Shown here in pieces: positions 46,401 to 60,000 of a stretch of 64,000 nucleotides of DNA. Within the stretch, counting starts at the first letter, position 1. Each line of letters starts with the position of its first letter. The notes under the pieces are model-generated. The model was not told the origin of the DNA, ran no database searches, and saw only the letters and a list, made by a program, of their open reading frames with translations. The stretch lies in contig OY741281.1 in assembly GCA_963514095.1 (NCBI GenBank), forward strand, positions 14,102,882 through 14,166,881. Direction: 5' to 3'. The DNA comes from Eutrigla gurnardus. Taxonomy: Eukaryota > Chordata > Actinopteri > Perciformes > Triglidae. The translations under genes were made by a program, and so were the position numbers.

Positions 46401-47927
46401 TCCATACTGGGGTCTAACAGTCTGTGTTGATTGTTCATCTGCCAGAAAATGCTATATGGATTATAGCATGTCCTGAAGACATTGTAAAATCGGAATTCCT
46501 ACTTTCTGCGGTCATAAAAAAGTAGATATTCTTTAATTGCAGAGGTAAAAGTTGACTAAAACTCACCCAGGAGAGATATCTCTGAGCTCAAATAGTTCCA
46601 CATTCAATGTCACCTCAAGTTTGTGATGAATGGAAGCAAAGGTTATTGCATAGACAATTGAACAGTAAGTCTCTAGTTTTGTAACACGAGCAATGTCATT
46701 GCCAATGTCTAAAAATACAATACAGTATGTGAATGTCAATGTCCAGCTAAATCCGCCGTCCAGTCCACTGAACTTTTGCTCTTTCCTCGAGGCCGGCTAG
46801 CGTTTTTTGCTCCGCCACAAACCATCACAAACAAAACACGAGGGCAGTCTCGTTTCACATAATTGCTCAGCCAGAAAATGTCCATTACGCTCTTGTTTTC
46901 CTTGGCACACGGAGTAGAACTTTAAACCATGAAAGAAAAGCAGTGTGGGAAGTTCAAATGGTATTGTCATTAACGCCTCAACACAGTGATCATTCACAAG
47001 GGGCTCGCACGTACGGACAATGCAGGCCTTTCTTGCTATGGCGCAGATGGCATCGTAAAAAAAAAAGAAGAGAGGCCTTCTCTGCAAACACCAAAAGCAA
47101 ACACACAAACAGTGGTGACCCTCTGAGTCCCCAATCCATCTTTTCTCCTGTTGGGCGCTCCTTGTCCCATAAGATCAAGGCATTTGCACTGAACTGATGT
47201 TTTCATGCTGTCGTGCACGCTCATTTCAGGCAACTCTTGAAATGTAAATGGAGACTTTTCTAAATGTAAGATTTCATCCAGCTTTTGTTCTGGCTTCATA
47301 CTTGTGTATTTTGTCAGGGGGGGGGGCTTTTAACCATCGGGGTTTCCCAAAGCTTCAATGTACAGGAATTTAGTGCCGCTCATCCATCTTTGTCAGCGCA
47401 ACACAACCCTATTAGGTCAAGTTTCAGGCTAATTTACATGCAGTGTTTTTATCCTCCTCGTACCTATTCTACTCTGTTCTATTTTAGTCGGTGGGATCTG
47501 TTTGCACTACCAATCACCCCGATGTTTGGTGAATACACAGTGCAGACTGTGGCTCCATTTGGTTAAAGGCAAATTGGCTAACCTTTGTGAAATGCCTAGC
47601 GCTGGACCTCATTCCTCTTCCAAGACCGTTGGGTATCTCGCGGATTGCCCTCCAGAAACACAGATGTTCCGTCTCTGGAGTAATGCAGCCTTCCTTGGGC
47701 CCTAATCCCTGGATGCTGGCACTGCTGCACCGCAAATATTTCCAAACAGAGCTGCAGCACTTCTGTGTGCAGCTGTGCCTCAACATTTGTCAAATCTTGT
47801 CATCAAGTGGCGGAAACAAGGCTGAAGAATTTGCTTGTGATTACGTCGCACACAAGCAGGGACTCACGCGTCCACGTGCACGCACACTTGTGAATGTCCA
47901 TGCTCATGCACAAAACGCCACTGGCAG
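43446..47927. other. long gene-free stretch
   Basis: AT-rich overall. The 147-codon frame at 44,384-44,827 has no domain and runs through a (TA)7/T10 tract (44,768-44,791). 43,470-43,600 and 45,770-46,020 have an enhancer-like look. The overlapping frames at 46,797-47,793 are on both strands without domains. A DR1 motif lies at 45,196-45,208. Confidence 0.4.
45196..45208 (+). promoter_or_regulatory. perfect DR1 nuclear-receptor motif
   Basis: AGGTCA A AGGTCA is the consensus DR1 element for RXR-containing dimers, HNF4 and COUP-TF. A perfect 13-mer is expected by chance well under once in this window. The surrounding sequence is AT-rich and repeat-free. Confidence 0.4.
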
Positions 47928-47941
47928 ACACACACACACAC

Positions 47942-48031
<90 letters not shown>
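47928..48031. repeat. long CA microsatellite (~104 bp)
   Basis: CA units are interrupted twice near the start (CCACACACCACAC at 47,940-47,952), then are perfect to 48,031. Confidence 0.97.
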
Positions 48032-48033
<2 letters not shown>

Positions 48034-48420
48034 TCAGCAGGTAAGTTTGATGCCACTGGAACTCTGATGCTGCCAAGTACAACAAGGCTCACCCCAAATA
48101 CCTGACTGTTGCTGAAGGATTTTAATGATTTTCTTGAGCAAATAATTACAGCCAAGATGGGTGAAAAAAATGCAGTGAATCTTCCTGAGGGACATGATGT
48201 GTAGTTTTGTTCATTTACAACCAATGACAATGACACACCCCTACGATACGAGATGTGTAGAAGCTTGTGTTTGGTATTTCTTATAATGCAAAGCAGGTTG
48301 GTGATGTCATTCATCCTTCAGTCCACCACTTGTTGGTAAAGACTCAACAATTAATTGCAGTGACATTTTCTGCAGATAATCATTGTCCTCAGTGAAAACA
48401 TACTTTTATCCATTTGATTC
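48032..48420. other. gene-free spacer
   Basis: Nothing recognisable. It may include diverged upstream sequence of the adjoining TAGC-family repeat. Confidence 0.4.
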
Positions 48421-48570
48421 ATTGTCTCAAAATATTGCACAAGATGTATTGCAAGAACTATATTATCCCCTGAGTTTGTATTATCAGGTCAAACTTTTAT
48501 TATTTCCAATACTTTGGGTTATGATCAAATATCTGCAAAACGACTTACATTCCCATCAGTTTAGTTGTAT
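48421..48570 (+). mobile_element. TAGC-family repeat, central fragment
   Basis: 'attgtctcaaaatattgcacaag', 'tatcaggtcaaacttttat', 'ccaatactttgggttatgatcaaat', 'atctgcaaaacgacttacattcccatcag' correspond in order to the middle of the TAGC-family repeat (compare 11,090-11,130). The copy is truncated on both sides. Confidence 0.6.
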
Positions 48571-48810
48571 GTCGGAAAACTGAACCGAAATAAATCAAAT
48601 AACAACAAGGTTAGCTTCTCCAACATGAGTCAGACTCGGGGAAAGAGAGGTATGATTCCCCTCCAAACACTGACATGAGCTGTCAATCAGGACACTGATT
48701 TGCTAAGTGTTAGCTGGTGTCGTAATAGAGGGCTATTTGTATGGGTTTATGGGTTCATGATCTTCACACTGTCCAAACTGACTGGAGAGAGCTCAGCTGA
48801 CCCTGCCATT

Positions 48811-48864
48811 CACTCACTCACTCACTCACTCACTCACTCACTCACTCACTCACTCACTCACTCA
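48811..48864. repeat. (CACT)13 tetranucleotide microsatellite
   Basis: Perfect CACT units over 54 bp. The plus-strand frame 48,700-48,912 reads through it as a Ser-Leu-Thr-His repeat and is an artefact. Confidence 0.97.
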
Positions 48865-51800
48865 TGCACAAATGCACATATAAACAATAAAATGCTGATT
48901 TGTTTGTGGTAAACTATCCAGCAGGGAGATAAACCTCCATTTAACAAAAAAGTTTCCAGCAGTGACCCGTTTTGTCTTTTCTCTCTTTCGTAAGAACATT
49001 TCCAAACATGGTTCCAGACGCTTGCACTGAGGTCAAGCACATTAGTTTATAAAACGACCACATTACTTCCTGTTAATCAAGTTATTTTCTCCCTTCCATT
49101 AATATCTGACTGCTTTGGGCCCATGCAGTAGTAAATATGTCAACAATTTTAATTTGAACTTTTCAACTCGCTGATTTACAATGGCCATGTTTGCCCAGTC
49201 TAGAGTACTGCCACTGACCTCTTAGGAACATTTCAATTTATTTGGCCTCCCTCCCATAATTTATTTTCACTTATTAATGAGAACAGAGTTTGGGAACTAT
49301 AGTGTCATTGGAGCAGCAGGGAAGAGATTGCAGAAACCCAGCTCTGCATGTAATGGGTTATGTTATTTGATGGGTTATCACGAGGGGGAAAAGCACCAGG
49401 TCAAGCTGAATAGATTAATAATTGGAGGTTGAATTATCAGACGTAGGAGATAACATGGGCATCCCAATCATTAGCCATCCATTAGCCAGCTCATTTGTTT
49501 TTAAAGGCAGAGTAATGAATCCAGACAAAACGAGACACAATGACTTGGCTTCCATGAATCCCCTGGTGTCGCTCAGTGATTTTCTTATTCCTCCCATCTA
49601 TTTTCATTTTATAATCTCAGAGAAAATTGGATTTATTTTTGGGGGGTTGGGATAAGGATCCAGTATGATGTTGACTCATTTGTGGCCCTTCGAAGTTTCA
49701 TGAATGATTAAAAACGCTGGGCCTGGACCTGCTCATAAATACACAGCAGGCAACAGGACTGAACAGTCTACGCGTGGACAGGGAGAACTGACAGACTGGC
49801 TCCCAAATCACACCATTCAGTTGTAGATAATCCACTGTATAGCGTTTGCCTGGTCAGAAATCATGCATATGCAGTGTGGGGGTGGACAGGATGTGTTAAA
49901 GTAGATAAAAAAAGCCCTCATGATGAGTGGAGCATGCCCTTGAAATGCACACAACCAACTTTCTGCTCTTGTTTTTGTCCACAATGAGAATATAAATTAG
50001 TCTGTGTCTTTAGAATGATGCCACGTAACCTTTACTGATAAATAAAAAGTAATCTGCATGTGTGGTAAACAGAACCACAACAATGCTCCTGGTTCTCTCA
50101 TTAATTTGGGGCGATAATATGATTTTAAGTCTTCAGTCAGTCCCTGAGAGGGTTTAGGGGTCAATGCATCCATATGTGGTTGCCATAGGAGGACCCTCCA
50201 CCTCAATCTCGCAGCATAATGAATAGTCTGAAACCTGACTGCCCTGCGCACGCTGAACTTTTGGCTTCATAATCACAACTCGGCCAATTTCCTCCCCCAC
50301 TGGTCCCCCTCTGTTCCCTTGCCCCCCCTCCCCCAGGTCAAGGGCTGGGAAGCAATTGCAGTTTGCCACTTCAAACCAAATCACTAATGGCTCAGAAATA
50401 GCTGGGATGCTTTGCATAAGAGTTGCAGGTTTTGCTAATTGTATGGTTTTTAATCTGTTTGGCCAGAACGAGAATGAGAGTGACCGTGCGCTTCATCTCG
50501 TTGGCATCTGAGGGAATAAGCGGCTGATTATTTCCAAGCTTTTTTCTGGGGGGAGTCAAAGCCATGATATATCACATCTAGAAAGATGAAATAAAATTCA
50601 TCATGCTGTGAACCGGAACAGAAATACTCGTACTATACTTGCGTATCATGCTCGAATGATACGTCATAAACTGCAAGTTGAAATATATCACGCCAAGGGG
50701 ATAATGAGAGGAACACTCAAACTACTATTTCTGAGGTGTTCCATCAAAAGGAACATCTTTTTGTGATGTTATCGTGAGGCGGAGATGAAAGCGAGAGAGC
50801 ATGTTCAAATTTGCTAATTGGCGTGTTTATCTAACAGGTTGACGAAGCCGTTAGTTCATTACAAGCTTCATGTAAAAATGATGAGGTAGTTTCTCCGGCC
50901 AGTACTGCTCAGGTAGGTTGAGACGGGGATTTCAAACGTCCTCCCTTTTGTCGCCGAGCGCTGTCTCTCCCTTTCTCTTCCTGATTTACCGTATCGCTCT
51001 AACCAGATCACTGACACAAATTGGGATATTATGACAATGACCACAAGGGTTAAATGTTGCCTTCGCCAAACACTGACTGGTCCCCCCCTACTTTTCCACC
51101 CTCCCCCGTCTCACTCTTTTCTCTTTTCAGACCCATTATGCGGTGGCCCCGAACCTGCTAAACACATTTCTAAATGACAGTTACTGTGTCTCTCTTCAAA
51201 GAAACCTCGAGTTGTGGATTTTCCTCGCCTAATGTGGCATCTTTGGCTACGCAATAGAGTGAGAGGAGAAAGGTGGGGCCCTGGGGGACAATGGTGGTTT
51301 GTCTGGGGGATGGCAGGGAAGGGGTCAAGAATCAGAATGTGGAGGACATTAGCAGTCAGCAGATTGATACAGGACCATTGATTCCCGGCTTCTTTTTTCC
51401 TTCCTCCTGGACATGATCTGCATTGCAAATGGCAGTTCTGTCGCATTGGCCTTTTCTGGAGTCAGAAAAGATTGGAGGGGGGGTTGAGCGGGGAGATCGG
51501 GGGTTCCCACAACACACAAGCCCTCTACACTCCATAACCTCACACCCCTCCCCGAAAAAAAAAAAAAAACCTCTGCTGGACTCCTCCTCCTCAAGTCCGA
51601 TCCCTTGTCCCGGGATCCCACCACAGCTGCCTCTCCGGTCTCCCAGGACTTCTCCTCACTACTGAGGAAAGCACAACAGGCTCATTGTTCTGCAGAGAGC
51701 AGGCTTGGACAACTCTGCTGCTCCTAGGTGTATTGTCCCCCCTAACAAGCCCCATAAGGTCTAAAAGGAGAGTGCTCAACGAGAGTGGGGAAAGTTAGTC

Positions 51801-53752
51801 CTCTGCTTTAAAAGCCGAGTAATGAGGCTGCTCCTTTTGGCCTCCACGGTGCAACATGCAATCAGTGTTAAAGGCAAACTCAAAACTAAAGGATTATGTG
51901 TGTGATGTGCATAAGAACAGTTCTTGTTGACATGATAAGATCATATGGGGATTTTTACACAAAGGTGTATTGATTGTATTGCTGAGAAAAAATGCATTAT
52001 CTGCTCATGTAACTTGTATTAGTTTGGAGTTCATGTCCTCCCTTACTGTGCCAAAATAGGCAAGACTAGTGGAACAGTGTATAAGAGGCACAATTTGGGT
52101 CTATGGTTAGGCAAAGGTGCTACTAGTGTTGGCACACTAAAACAAGGGTAGCCTACTCACCACAATGCGGGGCGAGGCCACAGACCCATCTTTGTTTTTT
52201 AAAACATGCTCAGAGGCAGCGTTCCAGCAGAATTTCAGGATGTAGTTACTCTTAATCCACAAGATTCTTGCTTTTTCCCCCCCAGAAAACCACTAAGACC
52301 TTGCATGAAAAGATGTTATGGCAAAAAAGTCTAATGCAAATCAGCCCTGCATCATTACTATGATCTGTTTATTTTCCTGCTCGGCTTTTATGGACAGACA
52401 CAATTGTTTAATCAATGCACGTTTTTAGCATGCAAAGCGTACAAAGGAGAGTTTCATCAAGTGGTGGGGACAGGCAGGCAGAAAAAAAAATGCAGTACAG
52501 ACCGTGGACACTACGAGTGTTCCAGCTAATAATGTTCCATCACCTCACAGAGACAGTGGAAGTGATATGCAAATGGGTCTTCACACACACTGAGCGTGTC
52601 CTCCCAATTATAGGCTCTCATGTTGCCACTGGCCACCTCTGCGCAATTAGCCCCCTCCGTATCCGACTGTTGAGCCATGTTAGCGTGGTCTGGAGGCAAG
52701 TTAGCATTGCAAATGAAACGAGAAGCGGGGTGTCATTATAAATTAGTGTTGCATGATGGGCATAAATTGCCATCCCTGCTCAAACTTGCATCTCCAATAA
52801 GTGTTGGCTTATTCCCCAGGAAATGCTATTTATCCCAGTGTAAATGTGCGGTGAATCTGTTCTCAACAGGGACATGCCGGTGCATGACAAGTACGTCTCT
52901 TAGAGAGAAATCTGAGAGTGCGTTTTGGTCCCAAAACAGTCATGCGTGCAGTTATGATTCATCACCTTTGGTTGTCTTTATAAACTGATACATTAAAAAA
53001 AAAAAAAAAAAAAACTCCCTCATAGCCAGGACACTGTCTAATATCCCGTCTGCGCTCCCAGCTGTGAAATGTGAGCTTTCAGCAATGGCTTTTGCCCCTC
53101 AGATGACTTGCACACTTCAATGTGTTTTGAATAACTGGCTGAGTTCACGGTATCCAGCCGTCAGTCACTATCCTGCATCAATACCAGTACGTCTGTCTCC
53201 TGGGAGAAACCATTTTCATGTCACGGTAAACGTTTCTGGAAGGAAGATCTCCTTTAACCACATTTGTATGTCTTGTATACACCTTTTAGAGTAATTTGAT
53301 CCTTTTTTAATTATTAGCCATGTAAATACAGAGTAGATGTAGATATATTTGTAGACATTTGCATTTTTTCTAATGCTGTAACTATTAGATCTGCCACTTA
53401 AATCTGCCCCCCAAACAAGATAAAATTACCGTTACCGTAACAGAATATTTTAGGTCTACGTTCCCCCCCAAAAATGGCTTACTAATATACCCTCCATACC
53501 CTGGAGTAAAGAATACAAACCAATGCCTTATTTTGAAAGTGTGCTCGAGGGATTAAATTAATTAAAATCATGTTAAGACATATCGAAATATTCAAGACGT
53601 AGATGTGCATCTTCACTGTGCCCGTGAGTCTACATAGTGATGACGAGTGTGACCATGAATGTGTCTTATGTGTCTGCTTTGGCAACATTTTTATTATTTA
53701 TTTATTGAACTTTCTATTTCCACTCTTGGGTATCTAAATCCCAAGTTATATG
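48865..53752. other. long repeat-poor stretch, candidate regulatory DNA
   Basis: The least repeat-disturbed part of the window. Blocks at 49,050-49,740, 50,380-50,900 and 52,370-52,760 are rich in ATTA/TAAT cores and octamer-like words (CAATCATTAGCC, CCATTAGCCAG, GTAATGAATCC, TTTGCTAATTGG, ATATGCAAATGG). Only an A16 run (51,557 onward), an A20 run (52,995-53,014) and short C/G runs interrupt it. No exon-like frame; frames at 51,111-51,779 coincide with purine/pyrimidine tracts. Confidence 0.4.
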
Positions 53753-54048
53753 ACCTGCATTTATATAGCACTTTTCTAGCTAACTAGCTACTCAAGGCGC
53801 TTTGCACTACATTTAGTCACTTCTAGCCGTTCACACACACATCCATACACTGATGACAGAGGAGCCGCCTGCACATCAGGATCAACTCATTCAAACACAC
53901 ACCGATGGCCCAGCATCCGGGGCAATTTGGGGGTTCAGTATCTTGCCCAAGGACACTTTGGCATGCAGACTGGAGGAGCCGGGATTCAAACTGCCAATCG
54001 TCTGATTGGAGGATAACTCGCTCTACTTTTGAGCCACAGCCACCCCTT
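53753..54048 (-). mobile_element. tRNA-derived SINE (~300 bp)
   Basis: On the minus strand the element starts near 54,048 with GGGTGGCTGTGGCTCAAAAG, an A-box-like tRNA head. GGCAGTTTGAATCCC follows at 53,995-53,981, an excellent B box (GGTTCGANTCC with two changes). The body (CCTTGGGCAAGATACTGAACCCC) and the tail (GCGCTTTGAGTAGC ... AGTGCTATATAAATGCAGG) match a very widespread fish SINE/repeat I remember. It would have been transcribed by RNA polymerase III. No target duplication could be identified, so it is probably old. The plus-strand frame 53,905-54,156 is its shadow. Confidence 0.8.
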
Positions 54049-57000
54049 AACTATCCTCTTAACATGACACATAAAGGAAACCATTCAAATCCATTCATCT
54101 CCCGTTCTCAGCAATGTTTTTTCCCTCAGTCAGTTATGTTGAAATCACCAACCTAAAGCTTATTACCTACTGATGTTAAACTCTTTGAAACCTGCACCCT
54201 CAGATTAGCCAGAAGGACAGTTTTCTTGACTTTAGACACAGAGGCTGATATCACCACAGTGGCTGATTGAATTTTTACCATTCAGACTGCATCTGAAACC
54301 TTAATCTCTGTTCATTCTTTTGCAATTTGAACTGCAAAGACATACCGTACCAATCTCTTTTAACCCAGCTCAGGGCAAAACATGAGGGGGAAAAGTTCTG
54401 ATTTGACTTTAAAGTTGAGCTGAAATGAAATAGATCACATCCCTGGTTATATCGTGCACCTATTTAACAATGTATGCTGAAAAAATGACAAAAAAAAATA
54501 CAAATCCAATATCTAACAAAATATGATGAGTGCTAACATCAGTTAATACCAACCAATTACCATGTATCACGTGAGTTGACATTTCTTCAGCACTCTGCTT
54601 CTGCTTCAGAGCCTGTTTTGAATTGTCTACTGCTTTACATCAGACTCCCTAGCACAGCACTAATGTTGAATTTATTCTAACTCAAAAGCTAAATAAACCA
54701 CATGGGTTTAAATGTGCCTTCACGTCTCTCTGCCTTCTTCTGTTGCCTCATGACTTTGTTATTGTGGACCGTGGCTTAGCATTTAGCCAGTCTCTGGCTG
54801 CGAGACACTGTTCTCCGGGGTCTAGTGTTTGCCATCCTAATCAGCTACATTGTCCCGGAGACGACCCGACTCTAACCTCGGGCCTGCGACTTCAAGGCCG
54901 CTGCTACGGATAGCGAGGCTGTGTTTGCGGTAAACACTGATCTAAATTCATTAACCCTCCCACAAACACTTTCCCAAGGTTTGTTTCCTTGGCCCAAGCG
55001 CCACATCTGAAGGAGAACTGGACAAGCGGTCTCGCAGCAGTTCATAGAAATCCTTGTGGTCATACGTAATTGAGGCAGCGCCAGGGAAGGAGACCAGGGA
55101 AGATCAATAGGGCTAAGAAGTATGGCTGAGAGATGCTGTGGGGCTCACCTTGATTAACTAAGAGCAAGGAAAAAATGTCATGAACCGAAGGTGAGCGTTT
55201 GACCTCATGTCTTTCCAGCAGCTCTAGTTGTGTACATACAGCAAACGCCGACGGGTGAAAATAAACCTGGTCGTATTTGTTGAAAGTGAACTGAAATAGA
55301 GATCCATTTTTGTTGAAATCAGTCCATATTCTTGGTATTTGTTTTGACTATTTTTCTGCTGTGAAAATGTACAGCAGCAGACAGCTATCCGGCTGTGAGC
55401 CAGCACTGTTCGATGTTGCTCCATCTTTGATATGAGCAATCCCTATGTTACTGTGAGGTTACCCTCAACTTTGACTCATCACAAAAAGAAAGAAAGATGC
55501 CGTTAAGTGGTCCATAACCAATGTTACGTGGGCTTTTTTGAAAATGGGATAAACATCTGGTATCAGTGTTGGTGAGATATACAGGGCTATGACCTGCTCC
55601 AGTTGGGAGACGTCTTCCAGCAATGCTGGCCCTCAAACAACACTATTTCCACCAATAGTAGGGATTTATTTGATTCAATATCCATCCATATCTATTGGGT
55701 ATCTGCCAACAGAGAGTTCTGTCCAATACTTCTGATTAGATCAAGATGATGACTTGTGTATCTGACACATTGCATTTACAGCTGAATCTGACACCTTATT
55801 TTGCACAAGCTAAATATCTCCAAATAGTGAGTTCCTGGTTTGTGTGTCATTTATTACATTTATAAGCTTATGTTACTGGTCTGATATGAATTAAGTTTAA
55901 CTGGGAAAATAAACCCCCTGACATTGAGGTGACGTATCCTTCTCTTGGTGTTGTGGAAACTGAAACATTCAGTTGTGCATGAACGTGCGTCAGATATCGA
56001 TGCACATTGGCAGCCTTTAGCGTTTGAATGCAATGTACTAGACTTTAAACCACCTCCAATGTAAACCCACCCGTATCACTTATAGACAGTCAGAGAAACG
56101 TACAATAAAGAGCGAACACAATGCAGGTCAAACAAACACAGGACATGGCAGTTTGTGCCTACATTTTCTGAGTCAAAAGATTGTGCCATGCATACAACAT
56201 CTAAGAATAAAACTGCTCATCTGAGATTAATCCTGAATGTCTGAGTCCAAGGAGAGGAACTCGTGGCTCTTGTTGCCTTTTTAGCCTGAACCAGTGCAAG
56301 GCAAAAGGAGGAGCGGCGGAGTGAGATACAGATACAAGGAGGCAGAGACTGATGGGAGTAGACAAACCAAGCAGAATAAGCATGAGGGTGGCGGCATGCG
56401 TAGATGACACGGCTGGGGGAGAAAGAAAAGGCGAGATGCAGAGAGACATAGTGAGTAGTGGCATGCATGGCGCCTAAGCCCGGAGTCACATTATGCCAGC
56501 TCACTGGGGCACCACTTGCTCCGCGACTGCCAATGAAAAGGCCTCATCTGCCAGTCCTCTGGGAATGATATCTGGGGGAGCTGGAGAAGCGCTGCTCCCC
56601 CTTTAAGGCCTGTCAGAGGCTTTGACGGCAGCCGTAAATTTAATCCTCGGACCTGCTGGGATGCAGAGGAGCCGAGCAGTGGGAAAGCCTTTCCTACTTC
56701 AAGGACCCTGGCTGGCTTCGGGATAGCCTGCCAAAAAAGCTTTAAACCTGATGACAAATTCATTTTGTGCAGCTGCAACCCCCCAGTCCTCTGCGGAAAT
56801 GGGGGTAAATGATACCTCTGCAAACAAATTTTAGATATAATTATGCAGACATTTCAAGGGTGGGAGTATCTGAGGTATGTTATTTACTTTGACTCGAGCA
56901 CTCGACGCAGAACTGGAGAAAACATCTGTGAGCTTTGCCCTTCCTCATCATTAGATACACAGTAAATATATTCTACTACTTATACTATTTTGCCCAAAGG

Positions 57001-60000
57001 GTTTTTTCTTTTCCTGCCGTGTCACCAAGCCGCCGCTTCAGTGTGTCCTGTGGCACTGTGGGAGTCCGTCTAGCTGGAGAGGCATTTCGATATGAGATGA
57101 TTATGTGGAGGGACGGTCACTGGGATGGCAGAGAGGCAGAGGAAACCGATTTTTACAGCCACGCGAAGAGCGGATTGCAATAGCAGCACCAGCAGCAGCA
57201 GGGTGGCCCGAGGCTTGCATGGGTTTATTAATATGTTTGTGTCTGAGTTTTCCCCTCCTCTTAATGTTGGGGCCATGCTAATCGCTTGGTGCTCTGACAT
57301 CTGGAAGCCTCCCAGTGGAGGGCAAAATCGTGCAAGTTTTCTACGCCAAGGCTTCCGGAATATCTCAAGTGGTCACGCCTAATCTATAGAGATGAAAACC
57401 ATTAAAACGGAGGAGGGTGGATTTTTCTCTCCTGCCGTAACAAGGTGAACTTGTTAGAAGTACGTCATGGCATCTTTGGTCAAAGAGAAGAAGCCGGGCC
57501 TCTGCCAGATTACCCCCTCAGATTTTCATCTCCCCTAATGAATTTTACGCATGGTTTGATTCAAGAGTCTTTTTTTTCACCCCTCCCCACGACTTGCTCA
57601 ACATCACCTGTGAAACCCTTAAATAAGTTATTTTTGGATCATGTTTGTGTCGACAGACCAGCGGCATTAGAATGTAATCTGAATAATATATGTATTCTCT
57701 GTTGCATTCTTTATAAGACTTTGGCACTCGGTCCTTCCTTCTGAGCTTTCAATCACTGAGCCCCAGGGGGTTGTGGATACCTGCTCTTTGAAGCACTCCG
57801 AGAAGAAGGGGAGAGAGCAGAGGAGAGTCAGGATGTAGGAAAAAAAAAATCTGCCTCCAAACACAATGTGTTCTACAGAAAACAGGTGACCACGGATTGA
57901 AAGAAGGCAGAATGTATTAAGGTGTATTATGTAAAAGAGCAAATATGCTGCATTTGACCCGGAGAAAGGTACCGCTGTGTATAACAAGCCTGGAGAGGCA
58001 TTAGTTACACCAGCTCCTATAGTTTACAGGCGATCCTACATTTCGAAGAAGATTTCTCCAGTGGAAATGGTGGAATGTCTTGCATAAGGAAGAGGAATGC
58101 GCTCAGAGGTGATATTCAGGAAGCTTCAGGACGAGAGATAAGCAGCCGCCCTGGTCTGTCGGAGCCGGCAGTCCCCCTCCATCCAGATCACATTTCACCT
58201 GCAGGAAGCTAACATTAACTGACAGCAACTAATAATGCATCATATGGCCTTTTTTTGTAACTGGGTCAAAAATACATTCATTCCAAGTTCAAATTAGACT
58301 AATAATTTCCTTTTTATAGCACTTTTACAACAAGGAGTGCAAATTATTTAGATTTCCAGGAAAAATATGAAATCAAGTTTTGTGAATAATGAGTTTGACT
58401 TTGTGGGAAATACCAAATATACACTTCCTTAATGTTGATTCTGCCCACGACAACAACAGGAAGTCCCCTCCACCTCCCCAAAATAAAAGTTTGCGTAAAA
58501 ATAAAACAATGAGAGAGATTAGCAAGTGATGCATCGATTTGCAATGCATCTCATACGAGACATCAGATTCAGGAAACTGAATAATTGTTTGTAGATGACC
58601 AATGTAAACTAGATGAATGCTACTGATGCGGAAATTAATGTTTGACCATGAGGATTGCATTATTTAAGCCCCAATCATACCATGTAAGGTCCCGCGTCCT
58701 GCCCGTATACCTTGAAGTCCTGCTTTGGGAGCTCCATAAAGGAAAATCTATCATTTTAATTAAATCAGCAGGGAAAGCCAAATAACAGTGGAAATTAACG
58801 AAAGCTGTTCATGTCGTGTAATTATTTTATTGACACCCCATCACTCTCCAGACATATGCATGCCTGTTTGTGTATACTAAATTCACCCACATTGCTCCCT
58901 GCATGCCCCTTCACAAGATATTTCCTCTGATTGCACTACTGACAAATGTTAAGTGTTTCATGTGAAGGAATGTTACTAAGTAAACAGCATCCGGATACGA
59001 CTGCAGGCTTGTTGACATTTCAGATGTCATTTGGTTGAAGGGACTGGGTGGACTTGTTTCATCAAATATATACTCGGAGGAAAATTCAAAATAATGTTGT
59101 AAAATCATTATGTATTCAAATCAGACTCTAGCTGTTAGTTTTGTTGTTTTTAAATAGTTTATATTCTAGATGCACGAAAATGAAAGTAATTCCCAAAATT
59201 GCTGCAGCACCTTTAAATTAATATTTATTTGAGAGAGTCAGTTGTTTGAAATTGTTAGGTTCTTTTTCCTGTTCCCCTTCAGTAGACCTCGGAAAGCACA
59301 TCCTGTGGCAAGCAGAGCAAAGTAACGTCAGACTTAACAACAGTCTCTGCATGCTGAGACAAAGCCGTGTGTAATCTCGCTGGGACCTGAAGACGTGACA
59401 TCTGTTCATCTCACACGCTCCATTGCAGTGGATAGAGAAAGGTAGTTAAATCAACTTGGGAAATTGCATTTTAGGTATGAACATATTTCTCTTTGCTGAC
59501 TGTTTACATTCAACCACAAAGTCTGAAGTTGATTTCATCTGTCTCTCTGCTCTCGCGTGACAGGGAACAAGAGAGCGAAAGGTTAAGGTGTCTGTGAATT
59601 TCAGACTCCTAGTGTGACTTAAGAATTTCCTCCAGTTACTTTTGTTAAAAGTGCGCAAATTTCTTCTAGACAAGAGACATTATTGTGAATTTTTGTGAAT
59701 TTTCAATGTCGATATCCAAACCATAAAACACAGTTTCGCATCTTGCATCTAACAAATGTGAAACATGAATTACTTTCATTATTTAATTAGTTAATTGACT
59801 GTTTGCTAAGCCCCTCCCACACACTGATTTTCCTTGTCATACCTTAGCAACTGTAACTTGGCACAGCAGGCCTGTTAAGCCTCAGATTTGTCCACATGTT
59901 GAAGCAATGCACATATGTGATGTAGTGAACATGAGTGAGTGGTGTAAAGAGTTTGGAAGGTATTTTCTTAGCTCTTCCACGGTAAGGAACAATATAAATT

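Noticed and set aside
47587..48105. 172-codon plus-strand frame
   Set aside because: About a third of it is the long CA microsatellite; the remainder has no domain.
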